Positions 8,095-16,237 of a stretch of 64,000 bases of DNA are shown in pieces. Source of the stretch: ZLKRG44 sp964555705 (GTDB lineage Bacteria > Planctomycetota > Phycisphaerae > Phycisphaerales > SM1A02). Where the stretch lies: NCBI GenBank assembly GCA_964555705.1, contig CAZKTN010000006.1, positions 1-64,000 on the forward strand. Direction: 5' to 3'. Within the stretch, counting starts at the first letter, position 1, and each line of letters opens with the position of its first letter. The position numbers and the translations under genes were made by a program. Below the pieces are notes generated by a model that did no database searches, was not told where the DNA came from, and saw nothing but the letters and a program-made list of their open reading frames with translations.

Positions 8095-9333
8095 GGTGAC
8101 CTTCTCGACCTTGCCCTCGCGGATCTTGTCCACGCCGCTGCCGAGCTCGCCGATCGGTGCCGGCGGCACGATCTCGACCCTCTTCTCGCCGATCTTCGCC
8201 TCGCCCCGGCGTACGCGGTCCTCGAAGGTCTTGCACTCGACGAGCAGCCGGTCGAGGATCTCCTCCTCGGGCACGTTGGCGACGCGCTCGCCCTGCACGT
8301 AGATGATGCCGCGCCGGTCGCCCGCGAAGACCGCGACGTCCGCGCCCTCGGCCTCGCCAGGACCGTTGACGATGCAGCCCATCACCGCGACCTTCACCGG
8401 AAGCTGCAGCTCGGGCATGAGCTTTCGCTCGACCTCCTTCACGAGCGTGAAGAGGTCGACCTGGATGCGCCCGCACGTGGGGCAGGCGATGAGCTCCACA
8501 CCCTTGCGCTCGCGCTTCCCGAGGCAGTAGAGCATCTCGAGCGCATCCTTCACCTCGTCGATGTGGTCGCTTGCGTAGGAGATGCGCACCGTGTCGCCGA
8601 TGCCGTTGGCGACGAGCGTCGAGAGCGCGGAGATCGAGCGGATGCGCCCGGTGTCGACGGTGCCCGCATGCGTGACGCCAAGGTGAAGCGGGTAGTCGAA
8701 TCGCTTGCTGATCTCGCTGTAGATGTCGATGACCAGCGACGCGTCCATGCTCTTGGCGCTGATGGCAACGTCGTGGAAGCCGCGCGCGTCGAAGATGTCG
8801 AGGTACTCCTCGAGCTTCGCGATCATGAGCGCGAGCAGGTGGCCCGACTTGTGGCCCTCGAAGTACATCCCGAGCTCCTCCATGCGGCGCTGCTTGTCCT
8901 TGCGCTCGATGATGGATCCCTCGTTGACGCCGATGCGGATCGGGATGCCGCGCTCCTTGCAGGCGTCGATGACCTTGTTGACCTGGTCACGGTCGCTGAT
9001 GTTGCCGGGGTTGAGCCGGATCTTGTGGATGCCGGCCTCCACGGCCTCGAGCGCACGCTGGAAGTGGAAGTGCACGTCAGCAACGACGGGGACCTTGACC
9101 TGCGGCAGGATGTGCTTGAGCGCCTCGGTGTCCTTGCGCTCGGGCACGGCGACGCGCACCACATCCGCACCCGCGTCGGCGTAGCGGTTGATCTCCGCGA
9201 CGCACGCGTCGATGTCGTGCGTGTAGCCGGCGCACATCGTCTGCACCGCGATCGGGGCGTCGCCTCCGATGCGCACGCGCCCGGTGCGGTCATCGCCGAG
9301 GACAATCTGGCGGGTCTTCCTTCGTGGAACCAT
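7084..9333 (-). CDS. ispG: IspG running in frame into a pseudopilin (fusion, or ispG lacking its own stop)
   Basis: 749 residues. Residues 1 to about 410 are a complete 4-hydroxy-3-methylbut-2-enyl diphosphate synthase, the 4Fe-4S MEP-pathway enzyme that reductively opens the cyclodiphosphate. Cluster ligands are C284 and C287 (ACPTCGR) and C320 (MGCIVNGPGEAE). From residue 414 the frame continues without a stop into GRTGFTIVEMLVVIG, a textbook prepilin cleavage site, and about 330 further residues of an exported pseudopilin. ATG 9333 has TACACT 6 nt upstream. Either this is a real fusion, or the pilin starts internally at GTG 8094, or an indel has removed the ispG stop. Residues 1-413 are certain as IspG; the joined product is uncertain. 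Confidence 0.85.
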   Translation of the reverse strand: MVPRRKTRQIVLGDDRTGRVRIGGDAPIAVQTMCAGYTHDIDACVAEINRYADAGADVVRVAVPERKDTEALKHILPQVKVPVVADVHFHFQRALEAVEAGIHKIRLNPGNISDRDQVNKVIDACKERGIPIRIGVNEGSIIERKDKQRRMEELGMYFEGHKSGHLLALMIAKLEEYLDIFDARGFHDVAISAKSMDASLVIDIYSEISKRFDYPLHLGVTHAGTVDTGRIRSISALSTLVANGIGDTVRISYASDHIDEVKDALEMLYCLGKRERKGVELIACPTCGRIQVDLFTLVKEVERKLMPELQLPVKVAVMGCIVNGPGEAEGADVAVFAGDRRGIIYVQGERVANVPEEEILDRLLVECKTFEDRVRRGEAKIGEKRVEIVPPAPIGELGSGVDKIREGKVEKVTVGRTGFTIVEMLVVIGIITLLLGLGLGALTGAIGRGKKTKELNWLRQVHVAWMLYSGNSEEQILPGFMDETTQQSWKVSYRNASGQTLDRRLAQTYVWRLAPYLDFNIESFLAYRGGSELSMDESRYYPPELDAQLPGWMAGALDLNGAGAAFQPAIGYNAYYCGGWWSALAPGQPPQLTFADAPFTDEGGLTVRGRLVVRNQGAIKRPDQWMIFGSSTYAPPGRFNSFTDNVPGAAWITPPQLANQSIWTLSATVGSLAPGAGEGDGGGAGTTIQGAGDITILQPQAVPLARYGGKAVALGFADGHTDTQTLAALLDIRTWIDPARERTFTHLPN

Positions 9334-9339
9334 TGCGCA

Positions 9340-9345
9340 AGTGTA
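9340..9345 (-). promoter_or_regulatory. -10 element TACACT of ispG
   Basis: On the minus strand TACACT is followed by exactly 6 nt and the ATG of ispG, placing the predicted transcription start on the start codon. Confidence 0.5.
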
Positions 9346-9427
9346 CGAGGGCAGGGGTTCCGCTAGCCTCCCCGCGTTCCCGAGATGTGAGGGTGGTGCG
9401 TCCGCAACCTGGAGCCGCTCGAACGCC

Positions 9428-10840
9428 ATGAACACGCACGCATCCCCGCCGGCCGGAGTCCCGCTCCTGCGGACCCGCCTGTCCCTGATGATGTTTCTCC
9501 AGTACGCCGTGTGGGGCGTGTGGCTTCCGGTGCTCGCGATCTACCTCGGCGGGAAGGTCGATTCGGGCGGCCTGGGCTTCGATGGTGGCCAGATCGGCAT
9601 GATCCTGGGGCTGGCGGGCGCGTGCGGCGCGCTCGCCGCGCCGTTCATCGCCGGGCAGGTGGCGGACCGTTTCCTGAACGCCGAACGGGCGCTTGGGCTG
9701 CTGCTGATCGCGGGCGGCGGCGTCAACATGCTGCTCGCATCCGCGAAGACGTACGACTCGTTCCTGTGGCTCTCGATCCTGTACAGCATCGTGTACATGC
9801 CGACGTTGAGCCTCTCGAACTCGATCGCCATGGCAAACCTGCCGGACTCGACCCGCCAGTTCCCGCGGATCCGGGTGTGGGGCACGATTGGCTGGATCGT
9901 GGCGAGCGCAGCGTTCCCGCTCATCTGGCTCCAGACCGACATCCGCGTGAGCGCGCTCCCGTGGTTCCTGGTGGGCATCGAGAAGGCCAACTCGCTTCCG
10001 CTGATCGCCGATGCGCTGCGCGTGTCAGGCTGGATCAGCATCGCCTACGGGGTGTTCGCGTTCACGGCGCTCCCGCGCACGCCGCCCAAGGGAGCCTCGA
10101 CGAATCCCTTCGCGTTCATCGAGGCGTTCGGGCTGCTGAAGCACCGTTCGGTGCTCGTGCTGTCGCTCGCCGCGATGGCGATCTCGATGATCCACAACGT
10201 GTACTTCCTGCGCACGGCGCCGTGGCTCACCACCGTGGGTTTCACGAGCGCGAATGCGCCGGCCGCGATGACGGTGGGCCAGGTGGTGGAGATCGCGACG
10301 CTTGCGGTGCTGGGGTGGTTCATCGCGAAGCTCGGCCACAAGTGGGTGCTGGTGATCGGCGCGCTCGCCTACATCCTGCGGTTCGCGGACTTCGCCACGA
10401 CGACCGCGTCGGTGCAGTGGCTCGCGTACGCGGGCATCGCGCTGCATGGATTCTGCTACGCGTTCTTCTTCGCAGCCGCGTTCCTGCTCGTCGATCGCAT
10501 CGCGCCGCGCGATGCGCGCCATTCGGCGCAGACCGCCTTCGGCATCGCGATCCTGGGCGTGGGACCGATCCTCGCAGGGCTCTACAACGGGTGGCTCGAT
10601 GTGGTCGGGGGCATGCCCCCGGCGGATCCGGCATCGTCGAGCGCACCAGCGCTCGCGTCCGCTGCGAACGGCCTCGCGTCCTGGTGGCAGGGCGTGCTGG
10701 CGAAGGCAGGCATCGTGTTCACGCCCGGCGAGCTGAGCTGGCCCGCAGTGTGGTGGACGCAGGCTGCGATCGCCGCGATCGTCTTCGCGGTGCTGCTGGT
10801 GCTGATGCCCTCGCGCGTGCCGGACGGCGGCGGCAAGTAG
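9428..10840 (+). CDS. NUP-type nucleoside:H+ symporter (MFS)
   Basis: 470 residues with about twelve hydrophobic segments. The opening RLSLMMFLQYAVWGVWLPVL and the later RVWGTIGWIVAS are typical of the nucleoside:proton symporter branch (NupG/XapB-like) of the major facilitator superfamily. It would import nucleosides across the cytoplasmic membrane. ATG 9428 precedes the first helix by 18 residues; a TAGCCT about 50 nt upstream could be the promoter. It is divergent from ispG and convergent with topA, with only 4 bp between the stop codons. A long loop before the last helix (residues about 390-440) is Ala/Ser/Pro-rich. The exact substrate is inferred from family only. Confidence 0.82.
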   Translation: MNTHASPPAGVPLLRTRLSLMMFLQYAVWGVWLPVLAIYLGGKVDSGGLGFDGGQIGMILGLAGACGALAAPFIAGQVADRFLNAERALGLLLIAGGGVNMLLASAKTYDSFLWLSILYSIVYMPTLSLSNSIAMANLPDSTRQFPRIRVWGTIGWIVASAAFPLIWLQTDIRVSALPWFLVGIEKANSLPLIADALRVSGWISIAYGVFAFTALPRTPPKGASTNPFAFIEAFGLLKHRSVLVLSLAAMAISMIHNVYFLRTAPWLTTVGFTSANAPAAMTVGQVVEIATLAVLGWFIAKLGHKWVLVIGALAYILRFADFATTTASVQWLAYAGIALHGFCYAFFFAAAFLLVDRIAPRDARHSAQTAFGIAILGVGPILAGLYNGWLDVVGGMPPADPASSSAPALASAANGLASWWQGVLAKAGIVFTPGELSWPAVWWTQAAIAAIVFAVLLVLMPSRVPDGGGK

Positions 10841-10844
10841 CCGC

Positions 10845-13688
10845 TCACCCCGCCGCGAGCCGCTGCTCGGACTCCCACTCCGGATGGATCGGGAGCTTCG
10901 CCTCCTCGCCAGGAATCACGAGGCTCGCGATGGGCGTGCCCTCCTTGACCGGCTCGCCCTTGAGCGTGGTGATCGAGAAGGTCTCCTGCTTCGCCTCATG
11001 CTCGAGAAGAGACTTCTCCAGCGCGTTACGCGTCGCGTCCGGGATCTTCGCCCAGCTCTCGCGCCCGCGGCACTTGGGGAACTTGGAGCATCCGAGCCAA
11101 GGCCCGCGCTTGCCTGAGCGGAGGTTCATCGGCGCGCCGCACTTGGGGCACGGCAGCTCTGTGACAAGCGGGGGCGGAGACGGGAACTTGATGCCGCCCT
11201 TGCGGTCAATGTTGAGGATGAAGTCCGTCTCGCGGTTCTCGCTCGTGAGGAAGTCGCCGAAGCGTCCGGTGCGCAGCACCATCGCGGCGCCATCCACTGG
11301 GCAGCGCAGGTCCACCTTCTCGGGCAGGAGCGGCTTGCCGTGGCGGTTGACGGGTGCCGCGTAGGAGCACGCGGGCTGCATCTTGGGCTTCTTGGGCTTG
11401 GTGGCGCGCGACTTGGCCTTTGCGCCCGCTTTCGGCGGCGCGGCCGGAACCGGCACCTGCTCGCGGAATCCCGAGCACGAGAGGAACCGTCCCACCTTGC
11501 CAAGCCTGTACTCGCAGCGGCGCCCGCAGAGCGGGCATCCGTAGGGCGACGGCTCACCCGCAGCCTTCACGTGGCTTGTGTCTGCGGCCTGCAGGGCGGT
11601 GACGACGCTCTTGAACGGCTGGTAGAAGCGCTCGAGCATCGTGCGCCAGTCGAGCTTGCCCTCGGCGATCTCATCGAGCTCGGCCTCGACGCGCCGCGTG
11701 TAGCCGATGTCCATGAACCCGTTGCCAAAGGGCACGACGAGAAAGTCGCACACGGCCATGCCGATGTCGGTCGCATGGAACGCGCGGCTCACCTGCTCCA
11801 CGTACTTGCGGTCCTCGATCGTGTTGATGATCGACGCGTAGGTGGATGGGCGCCCGATGCCCTGTCGCTCGAGCTCGCGAACCAGGCTCGCTTCGTTGAA
11901 GCGCGACGGGGGGCTCGTGAACTTCTGCTGGGGGTCGATCCAGAAGGGGGCCATCTCCTGCCCCTCGCGCAGCGGCGGCAGCTCCTGGTCCTCGCCCTCG
12001 CCTCGGATGCCGGTGACGGTGTAGCCGTCGAACGTCTGCACGCGGCCCGTGGCCTTGAAGACGGCACCGGTCGGCCGGTCGCTGCGCTCAAGCAGCACGG
12101 ACGTGGAGTCGTACTGCGCATCGGCCATCTGGCACGCGACGAAGCGCTGCCAGATCAGGTTGTAGAGCTTCCACTGCTCGTCGTCGAGCGAGCCGCGAAG
12201 GCTCTGCGGCGTGCGTCGCACGTTGGTGGGGCGGATCGCCTCGTGCGCCTCCTGCGCGCTCTTGTTGCTGCTGCCGTAGAAGCGCGGCTTCTCGGGCAGG
12301 TACCTAGGGCCGTACTCCGAGCCGATGAACTCGCGCACCGACGCGAGCGCCTCTCCGGAGAGGCTTGTCGAGTCGGTACGCATGTAGGTGATGAGTCCGA
12401 CGGTTCCCTCGCCGGAGACGTTGAGTCCCTGGTAGAGCGCCTGCGCCACGCGCATCGTGCGGTCAGTGCCGAACCCGAGCGCGTAGCTCGCGCTCGACTG
12501 GAGCGTGCTCGTGATGAACGGCGCACGCGGCTTGCTGCTGGTGCCCGTCCGGTCGACGCTGCGCACCCGGTAGCGCACGCCTGCGCCTACGGTGCCACGC
12601 ACCGTGCGCTGCCAACGGGCGAACCCGACCGCGTCGCTGTCCTCACGCAGGTCGACCGTGACCGACTCGAGCCCAACCGCCTCCGAAACGGCGCGCACCT
12701 TCGCGACGAGATCGTCTCCCGCGCTGTAGAAGGAGGGCCGCTGCGGGATGGGACGCTCCCGCGTGGTCGGCTTGCCGCCTTGGGGATCGGGCTCTGTGAC
12801 CGTCTCCTTGGGCACCGATCGCCCGAGCTCGAAGCGGGCACCGCCGACCTCGACGAGGTCGCACTCGATGCCTCCGCGCTCGGCGAGCCAGTGCGACTGC
12901 TCCTTCACGCTCGGGCCCTTGCCTCGCTCGTCGCGGCGCGAGATGAAGGATCCCCAGTCCTTGGCAAGCGCCGCAGAGCGCGACGGCTCTGCGGTCATTG
13001 CCGCCTCGACCTTCCAGTACTCGTCAGGCTGGAACGCGCGGATCTCGCGCTCGCGGTCCACGATCAAGCGAAGCGCGACGCTCTGCACCCGGCCAGCGCT
13101 CAGGCCTCCGGCCACCTTGCGCCACAGCACGGGGCTCACCATGTAGCCGACGATGCGGTCGAGGATGCGCCGTGCCTGCTGCGCATCGACGCGGTTGGTG
13201 TCGATGGCGCGTGGCTGGCTGAACGCCTTGAGGATTGCGGTGCGCGTGATCTCGTCGAACTCGACGCGCTTGGCCTTTGAGGGCTCGACCCCGAGCAGCT
13301 CCGCCAGGTGCCATGCGATCGCCTCGCCCTCGCGGTCGAGGTCGGTGGCGAACCAGATCTCGCTGGCCTTCTTCGCAAGGCGCTTGAGGTCGTTGACCTG
13401 CGACTTTCGGTCGTCGCTCACCACGTACTCGGGCTCGAACCTGCGGTCGAGGTCCACCCCGGGCACAGGTTGCTTGACGCCCTTGGGCGCTCGCTTGGGG
13501 AGATCCCGAATGTGGCCCTTCGAGGCCTCGACGCGGTAGCCCGACCCGAGGTACTTGCCGATCGTCTTGGCCTTTGCAGGGCTCTCCACGATCACCAGGC
13601 GGTAGTCGCCGGCTGCGCCGTCGTGCTGGTCGTCTGCGGGTGCGCTGCCGGCAGCACGTCGTGAGGATGAGGCTCGTGACTTGGCCAT
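10845..13688 (-). CDS. topA: DNA topoisomerase I
   Basis: 947 residues. Type IA topoisomerase that relaxes negative supercoils. The TOPRIM domain opens with LVIVESPAKAKT (residues 31-42). The catalytic tyrosine is Y435 in LITYMRTDS. The C-terminus carries Topo-zinc-finger modules: a four-Cys module near CPLCGRRCEYRL, a partial one beginning CPVDGAAM, and a final CPKCGAPMNL...CSKFPKCRGR. Residues 1-28 are a basic, low-complexity tail. ATG 13688 is the first good start; the frame upstream reaches the assembly gap, so its promoter may lie partly in missing sequence. miaA lies upstream in the same direction. Confidence 0.95.
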   Translation of the reverse strand: MAKSRASSSRRAAGSAPADDQHDGAAGDYRLVIVESPAKAKTIGKYLGSGYRVEASKGHIRDLPKRAPKGVKQPVPGVDLDRRFEPEYVVSDDRKSQVNDLKRLAKKASEIWFATDLDREGEAIAWHLAELLGVEPSKAKRVEFDEITRTAILKAFSQPRAIDTNRVDAQQARRILDRIVGYMVSPVLWRKVAGGLSAGRVQSVALRLIVDREREIRAFQPDEYWKVEAAMTAEPSRSAALAKDWGSFISRRDERGKGPSVKEQSHWLAERGGIECDLVEVGGARFELGRSVPKETVTEPDPQGGKPTTRERPIPQRPSFYSAGDDLVAKVRAVSEAVGLESVTVDLREDSDAVGFARWQRTVRGTVGAGVRYRVRSVDRTGTSSKPRAPFITSTLQSSASYALGFGTDRTMRVAQALYQGLNVSGEGTVGLITYMRTDSTSLSGEALASVREFIGSEYGPRYLPEKPRFYGSSNKSAQEAHEAIRPTNVRRTPQSLRGSLDDEQWKLYNLIWQRFVACQMADAQYDSTSVLLERSDRPTGAVFKATGRVQTFDGYTVTGIRGEGEDQELPPLREGQEMAPFWIDPQQKFTSPPSRFNEASLVRELERQGIGRPSTYASIINTIEDRKYVEQVSRAFHATDIGMAVCDFLVVPFGNGFMDIGYTRRVEAELDEIAEGKLDWRTMLERFYQPFKSVVTALQAADTSHVKAAGEPSPYGCPLCGRRCEYRLGKVGRFLSCSGFREQVPVPAAPPKAGAKAKSRATKPKKPKMQPACSYAAPVNRHGKPLLPEKVDLRCPVDGAAMVLRTGRFGDFLTSENRETDFILNIDRKGGIKFPSPPPLVTELPCPKCGAPMNLRSGKRGPWLGCSKFPKCRGRESWAKIPDATRNALEKSLLEHEAKQETFSITTLKGEPVKEGTPIASLVIPGEEAKLPIHPEWESEQRLAAG

Positions 13689-13966
13689 CTTGTGGGCGGA
13701 AGGAGAGCGGCGAAACCGCGGTGCGTCAAGGCGAACATCGGTCCTGCGGCGCAATTTGTGCAGATTTCTGATACAGGACGTCGGNNNNNNNNNNNNNNNN
13801 NNNNNNNNNNNNNNNNNNNNNNNNNNNNNNNNNNNNNNNNNNNNNNNNNNNNNNNNNNNNNNNNNNNNNNNNNNNNNNNNNNNNCGCGCGAGCATGCATG
13901 TGCACGCGTGCACGTGCGCGCGAAGGGCGCGGTCGCGGCGTGCGTCCCCCGAGCCAGCCGCGGCAC
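13689..13966. other. Intergenic region between miaA and topA, interrupted by a 100-N scaffold gap
   Basis: Positions 13785-13884 are exactly 100 N, the usual placeholder for a gap of unknown size. The 96 bases on the topA side include a comparatively AT-rich patch around 13751-13775, consistent with a promoter region for topA. The miaA side begins with an alternating purine-pyrimidine run (13892-13922). No gene is supported in the visible bases; whether a gene lies in the gap cannot be told. Confidence 0.9.
13892..13922. repeat. 31-nt alternating purine-pyrimidine tract with a 14-bp palindrome
   Basis: Every base from 13892 to 13922 alternates purine and pyrimidine, mostly GC/GT/CA steps, the pattern that favours Z-DNA. 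GTGCACGCGTGCAC (13900-13913) is a perfect palindrome inside it. It lies just after the miaA stop on the miaA transcription strand and 8 bp from the assembly gap, which such structures often cause. Confidence 0.7.
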
Positions 13967-14920
13967 TCAATCGACGGCCAGCGCCGCAATGACTCGCGCG
14001 GCGATCTCGGATGTGCCAAGGTCTTCGCGAGGCTCGAACCAGACGCTCCCCGGAATGCCGCTGAACCGGCGCAGCCACGTGCGCTGCTGCCGCGCGAGCC
14101 GCCGAGTGCGCACCTTGATCGCCTCGGTGGCCTCGTGCAGCGAGCACCGCCTGTCCAGGTACTTCGCGAGCTCGCGGTACCCGACGGCCTCAGCCGCCTG
14201 CCGCCCGAGGTCGCCACGCGCACGGAGCGCACGGACCTCGTCGACGAATCCCTCGTCGATCATCGCGCCAACGCGCCCATTGATGCGACGCGCACTCTCG
14301 GCCGCCGCAGGCATGAGCCCGACGGCGCGCCATCCGGGCTCGAGCGCCGGCATCCGCGACTCCCACTGCACCTGGAGCGCGCTGATCGGGGCTCCCGTGA
14401 CTTCAAGCACCTCGAGTGCCCGGACCGTACGCCGGATGTCGTTGCGGTGGATGCGGCGAGCCGCTGCAGGATCGCTGCGCTCGAGCAGCTCTCGAAGATC
14501 CTCCGCAGCCAGCGCACCGAGTCGCGCACGGATCTCCGGAGACGCAGGGGGCCCCTCAAAGAGGCCGCACACGAGCGCTTGCACGTAGAGGTTCGTGCCG
14601 CCGGTGATCACGGCGATGCCGCCCTCCTGTCGGATGCGGCAGATGTGCTCACGCGCCCCGCGCAGCCAGTCCTCGACGGTGAACCCGCTGCCGTACGGGT
14701 CAGCGACGTCGATCATCCAGTGGGGCACCAGGTCGCGCTCCGCGCGCGAGGGCTTGGCGGTGCCGATGTCCATCCCCACGTAGACCTGCATCGAGTCCGC
14801 AGACACGATCTCGGCACGCATGCCTCGCGACGCGAGCATGTCAGCGATCCTGAGCGAAAGCGCGGTCTTCCCGCTCGCGGTGGGACCAAGCAGCAGGATC
14901 GCGTGGGTCACGTCTGGCAC
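13967..14920 (-). CDS. miaA: tRNA dimethylallyltransferase
   Basis: 317 residues. It transfers dimethylallyl from DMAPP to A37 of tRNAs reading UNN codons, consuming a product of the isoprenoid pathway encoded nearby. The P-loop GPTASGKT is at residues 12-19, followed by the family blocks VSADSMQVYVGMDIGTAKP and ITGGTNLYVQAL, and the tRNA-binding insert with RRTVRALEV and the C-terminal RRLARQQRTWLRRF. The start is GTG 14920, 26 bp from pgk's ATG in the opposite direction; a TACACA lies 7 nt upstream. It is transcribed toward topA across the assembly gap. Confidence 0.94.
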   Translation of the reverse strand: MPDVTHAILLLGPTASGKTALSLRIADMLASRGMRAEIVSADSMQVYVGMDIGTAKPSRAERDLVPHWMIDVADPYGSGFTVEDWLRGAREHICRIRQEGGIAVITGGTNLYVQALVCGLFEGPPASPEIRARLGALAAEDLRELLERSDPAAARRIHRNDIRRTVRALEVLEVTGAPISALQVQWESRMPALEPGWRAVGLMPAAAESARRINGRVGAMIDEGFVDEVRALRARGDLGRQAAEAVGYRELAKYLDRRCSLHEATEAIKVRTRRLARQQRTWLRRFSGIPGSVWFEPREDLGTSEIAARVIAALAVD

Positions 14921-14931
14921 AGCGTGATGTG

Positions 14932-14937
14932 TACCCT
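14932..14937 (+). promoter_or_regulatory. Possible -10 element TACCCT of pgk
   Basis: TACCCT is followed by 9 nt and ATG 14947. It overlaps the candidate miaA -10 on the other strand; spacing is slightly longer than in the strongest leaderless cases. Confidence 0.35.
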
Positions 14938-14946
14938 GACCCCGCC

Positions 14947-16158
14947 ATGCCTCACACGATCGACCAGGTGGACCCGCGGGGCAAGCGGGTGTTCATCCGA
15001 GCGGACTTCAACGTGCCTCAGGCCGAGGATGGCAGCATCACCGACGACCGGCGGGTCCGCCTCACGGTGCCGACGATCGAGTCGGTCCTCTCGCGTGGCG
15101 GCAGCGTGGTGCTTGCGAGCCATCTTGGGCGCCCTGAGGGGAAGGGATTCGAGGCCGACGGGTCGCTCGCCCCGGTGGCGGAGCGGCTGCGCGGGCTGTC
15201 GCCGCACCTCAAGGGCCTCCGCATGGGCGGGCAGCTCGCGAGCGACGAGGCGAGCCGTGACGCTGCGCTCGCGCTCAAGCCCGGCGAGGCGCTGCTGCTG
15301 GAGAACCTGCGCTTCGAGAAGGGCGAGAAGAAGGGCGACCCCGCGTTCGCGTCGCGCCTCGCCGACCTAGCCGACATCTACGTCAACGACGCGTTCGGGT
15401 GCTCGCACCGAGGCGATGCGTCAATGCTTGCGCTGCCCAAGGCGATGCATGCGCAAGGCAAGCCCTGCGTGGCGGGCCTGCTGCTCGAGCGCGAGATCAA
15501 GTTCCTCAGCGGCGTGATCGAGAGGCCGGTCCGCCCGTTCGTCGCCATCGTGGGTGGCGCGAAGGTCTCCGACAAGCTGGCGGCACTGCGCAACCTCTGC
15601 CAGCGCGTCGACGCGATCCTGGTGGGCGGTGCGATGGCGTACACATTCCTCAAGGCCAGCGGCACTGCGGTTGGGCGTAGCCGGGTGCAGGATGACATGC
15701 TCGACGAGGCCCGCTCGATCCTTGCGTTCGCGCACGGGCGCGGGTGCCGCATCGAGCTCCCGACGGACCACGTATGCGCCGATGCGCTCGCTGCCGGCGT
15801 CGCCACGAGAGTGTGCGTGGGCGCAGTCCCTGATGGGCTGATGGGACTTGACATCGGTCCCGACACCGTGCGCCGCTACTCGGAGCAGGTGGCGGGCGCA
15901 GGCACGATCCTCTGGAACGGGCCCGTGGGCGCGTTCGAGACTGCGCCATTCGACGCAGGGACGGCCGCACTCGCAAAGGCAGTGGCTGCGGCGACCGCGC
16001 GGGGGGCCATCTCGGTGGCTGGCGGCGGCGACACGGCTGCCGCGGTTGAGCACGCCGGACTGGCCTCGGGGTTCAGCCACATCTCCACTGGTGGCGGAGC
16101 CAGCCTCGAGATGCTCGAGGGCAAGCGGTTCGAGTGCATCGATGCGCTCGACGCGTGA
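14947..16158 (+). CDS. pgk: Phosphoglycerate kinase
   Basis: 403 residues, normal length. Glycolytic enzyme making ATP and 3-phosphoglycerate from 1,3-bisphosphoglycerate. Signature blocks are FIRADFNVP, ASHLGRPEG, ENLRFEKGEKKGDP, VNDAFGCSHR, VGGAKVSDK, WNGPVGAFE, GGGDTAAAVE and STGGGASLEMLEG. ATG 14947 gives the conserved N-terminus; a GTG six codons upstream is in frame but falls in the promoter region. It heads a plus-strand run including the thioredoxin-like gene, rpe and accD. No Shine-Dalgarno is evident, consistent with a short or absent leader. Confidence 0.96.
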   Translation: MPHTIDQVDPRGKRVFIRADFNVPQAEDGSITDDRRVRLTVPTIESVLSRGGSVVLASHLGRPEGKGFEADGSLAPVAERLRGLSPHLKGLRMGGQLASDEASRDAALALKPGEALLLENLRFEKGEKKGDPAFASRLADLADIYVNDAFGCSHRGDASMLALPKAMHAQGKPCVAGLLLEREIKFLSGVIERPVRPFVAIVGGAKVSDKLAALRNLCQRVDAILVGGAMAYTFLKASGTAVGRSRVQDDMLDEARSILAFAHGRGCRIELPTDHVCADALAAGVATRVCVGAVPDGLMGLDIGPDTVRRYSEQVAGAGTILWNGPVGAFETAPFDAGTAALAKAVAAATARGAISVAGGGDTAAAVEHAGLASGFSHISTGGGASLEMLEGKRFECIDALDA

Positions 16159-16237
16159 GGAGATCGGCGTCGCCGCGCGCGTATCATCACGCGATGCCGG
16201 CACGACGTGCCTGGGACACCCTGAAAGGACACTACCC

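Noticed and set aside
7948..9366. Plus-strand open frame opposite ispG
   Set aside because: Leu/Asp/Ala-rich shadow; no start signal and no domain.
11340..13280. Long plus-strand open frame (646 residues) opposite topA
   Set aside because: It is an antisense shadow produced by GC-rich third positions of topA, which has full topoisomerase motifs; the shadow has no recognisable domain.
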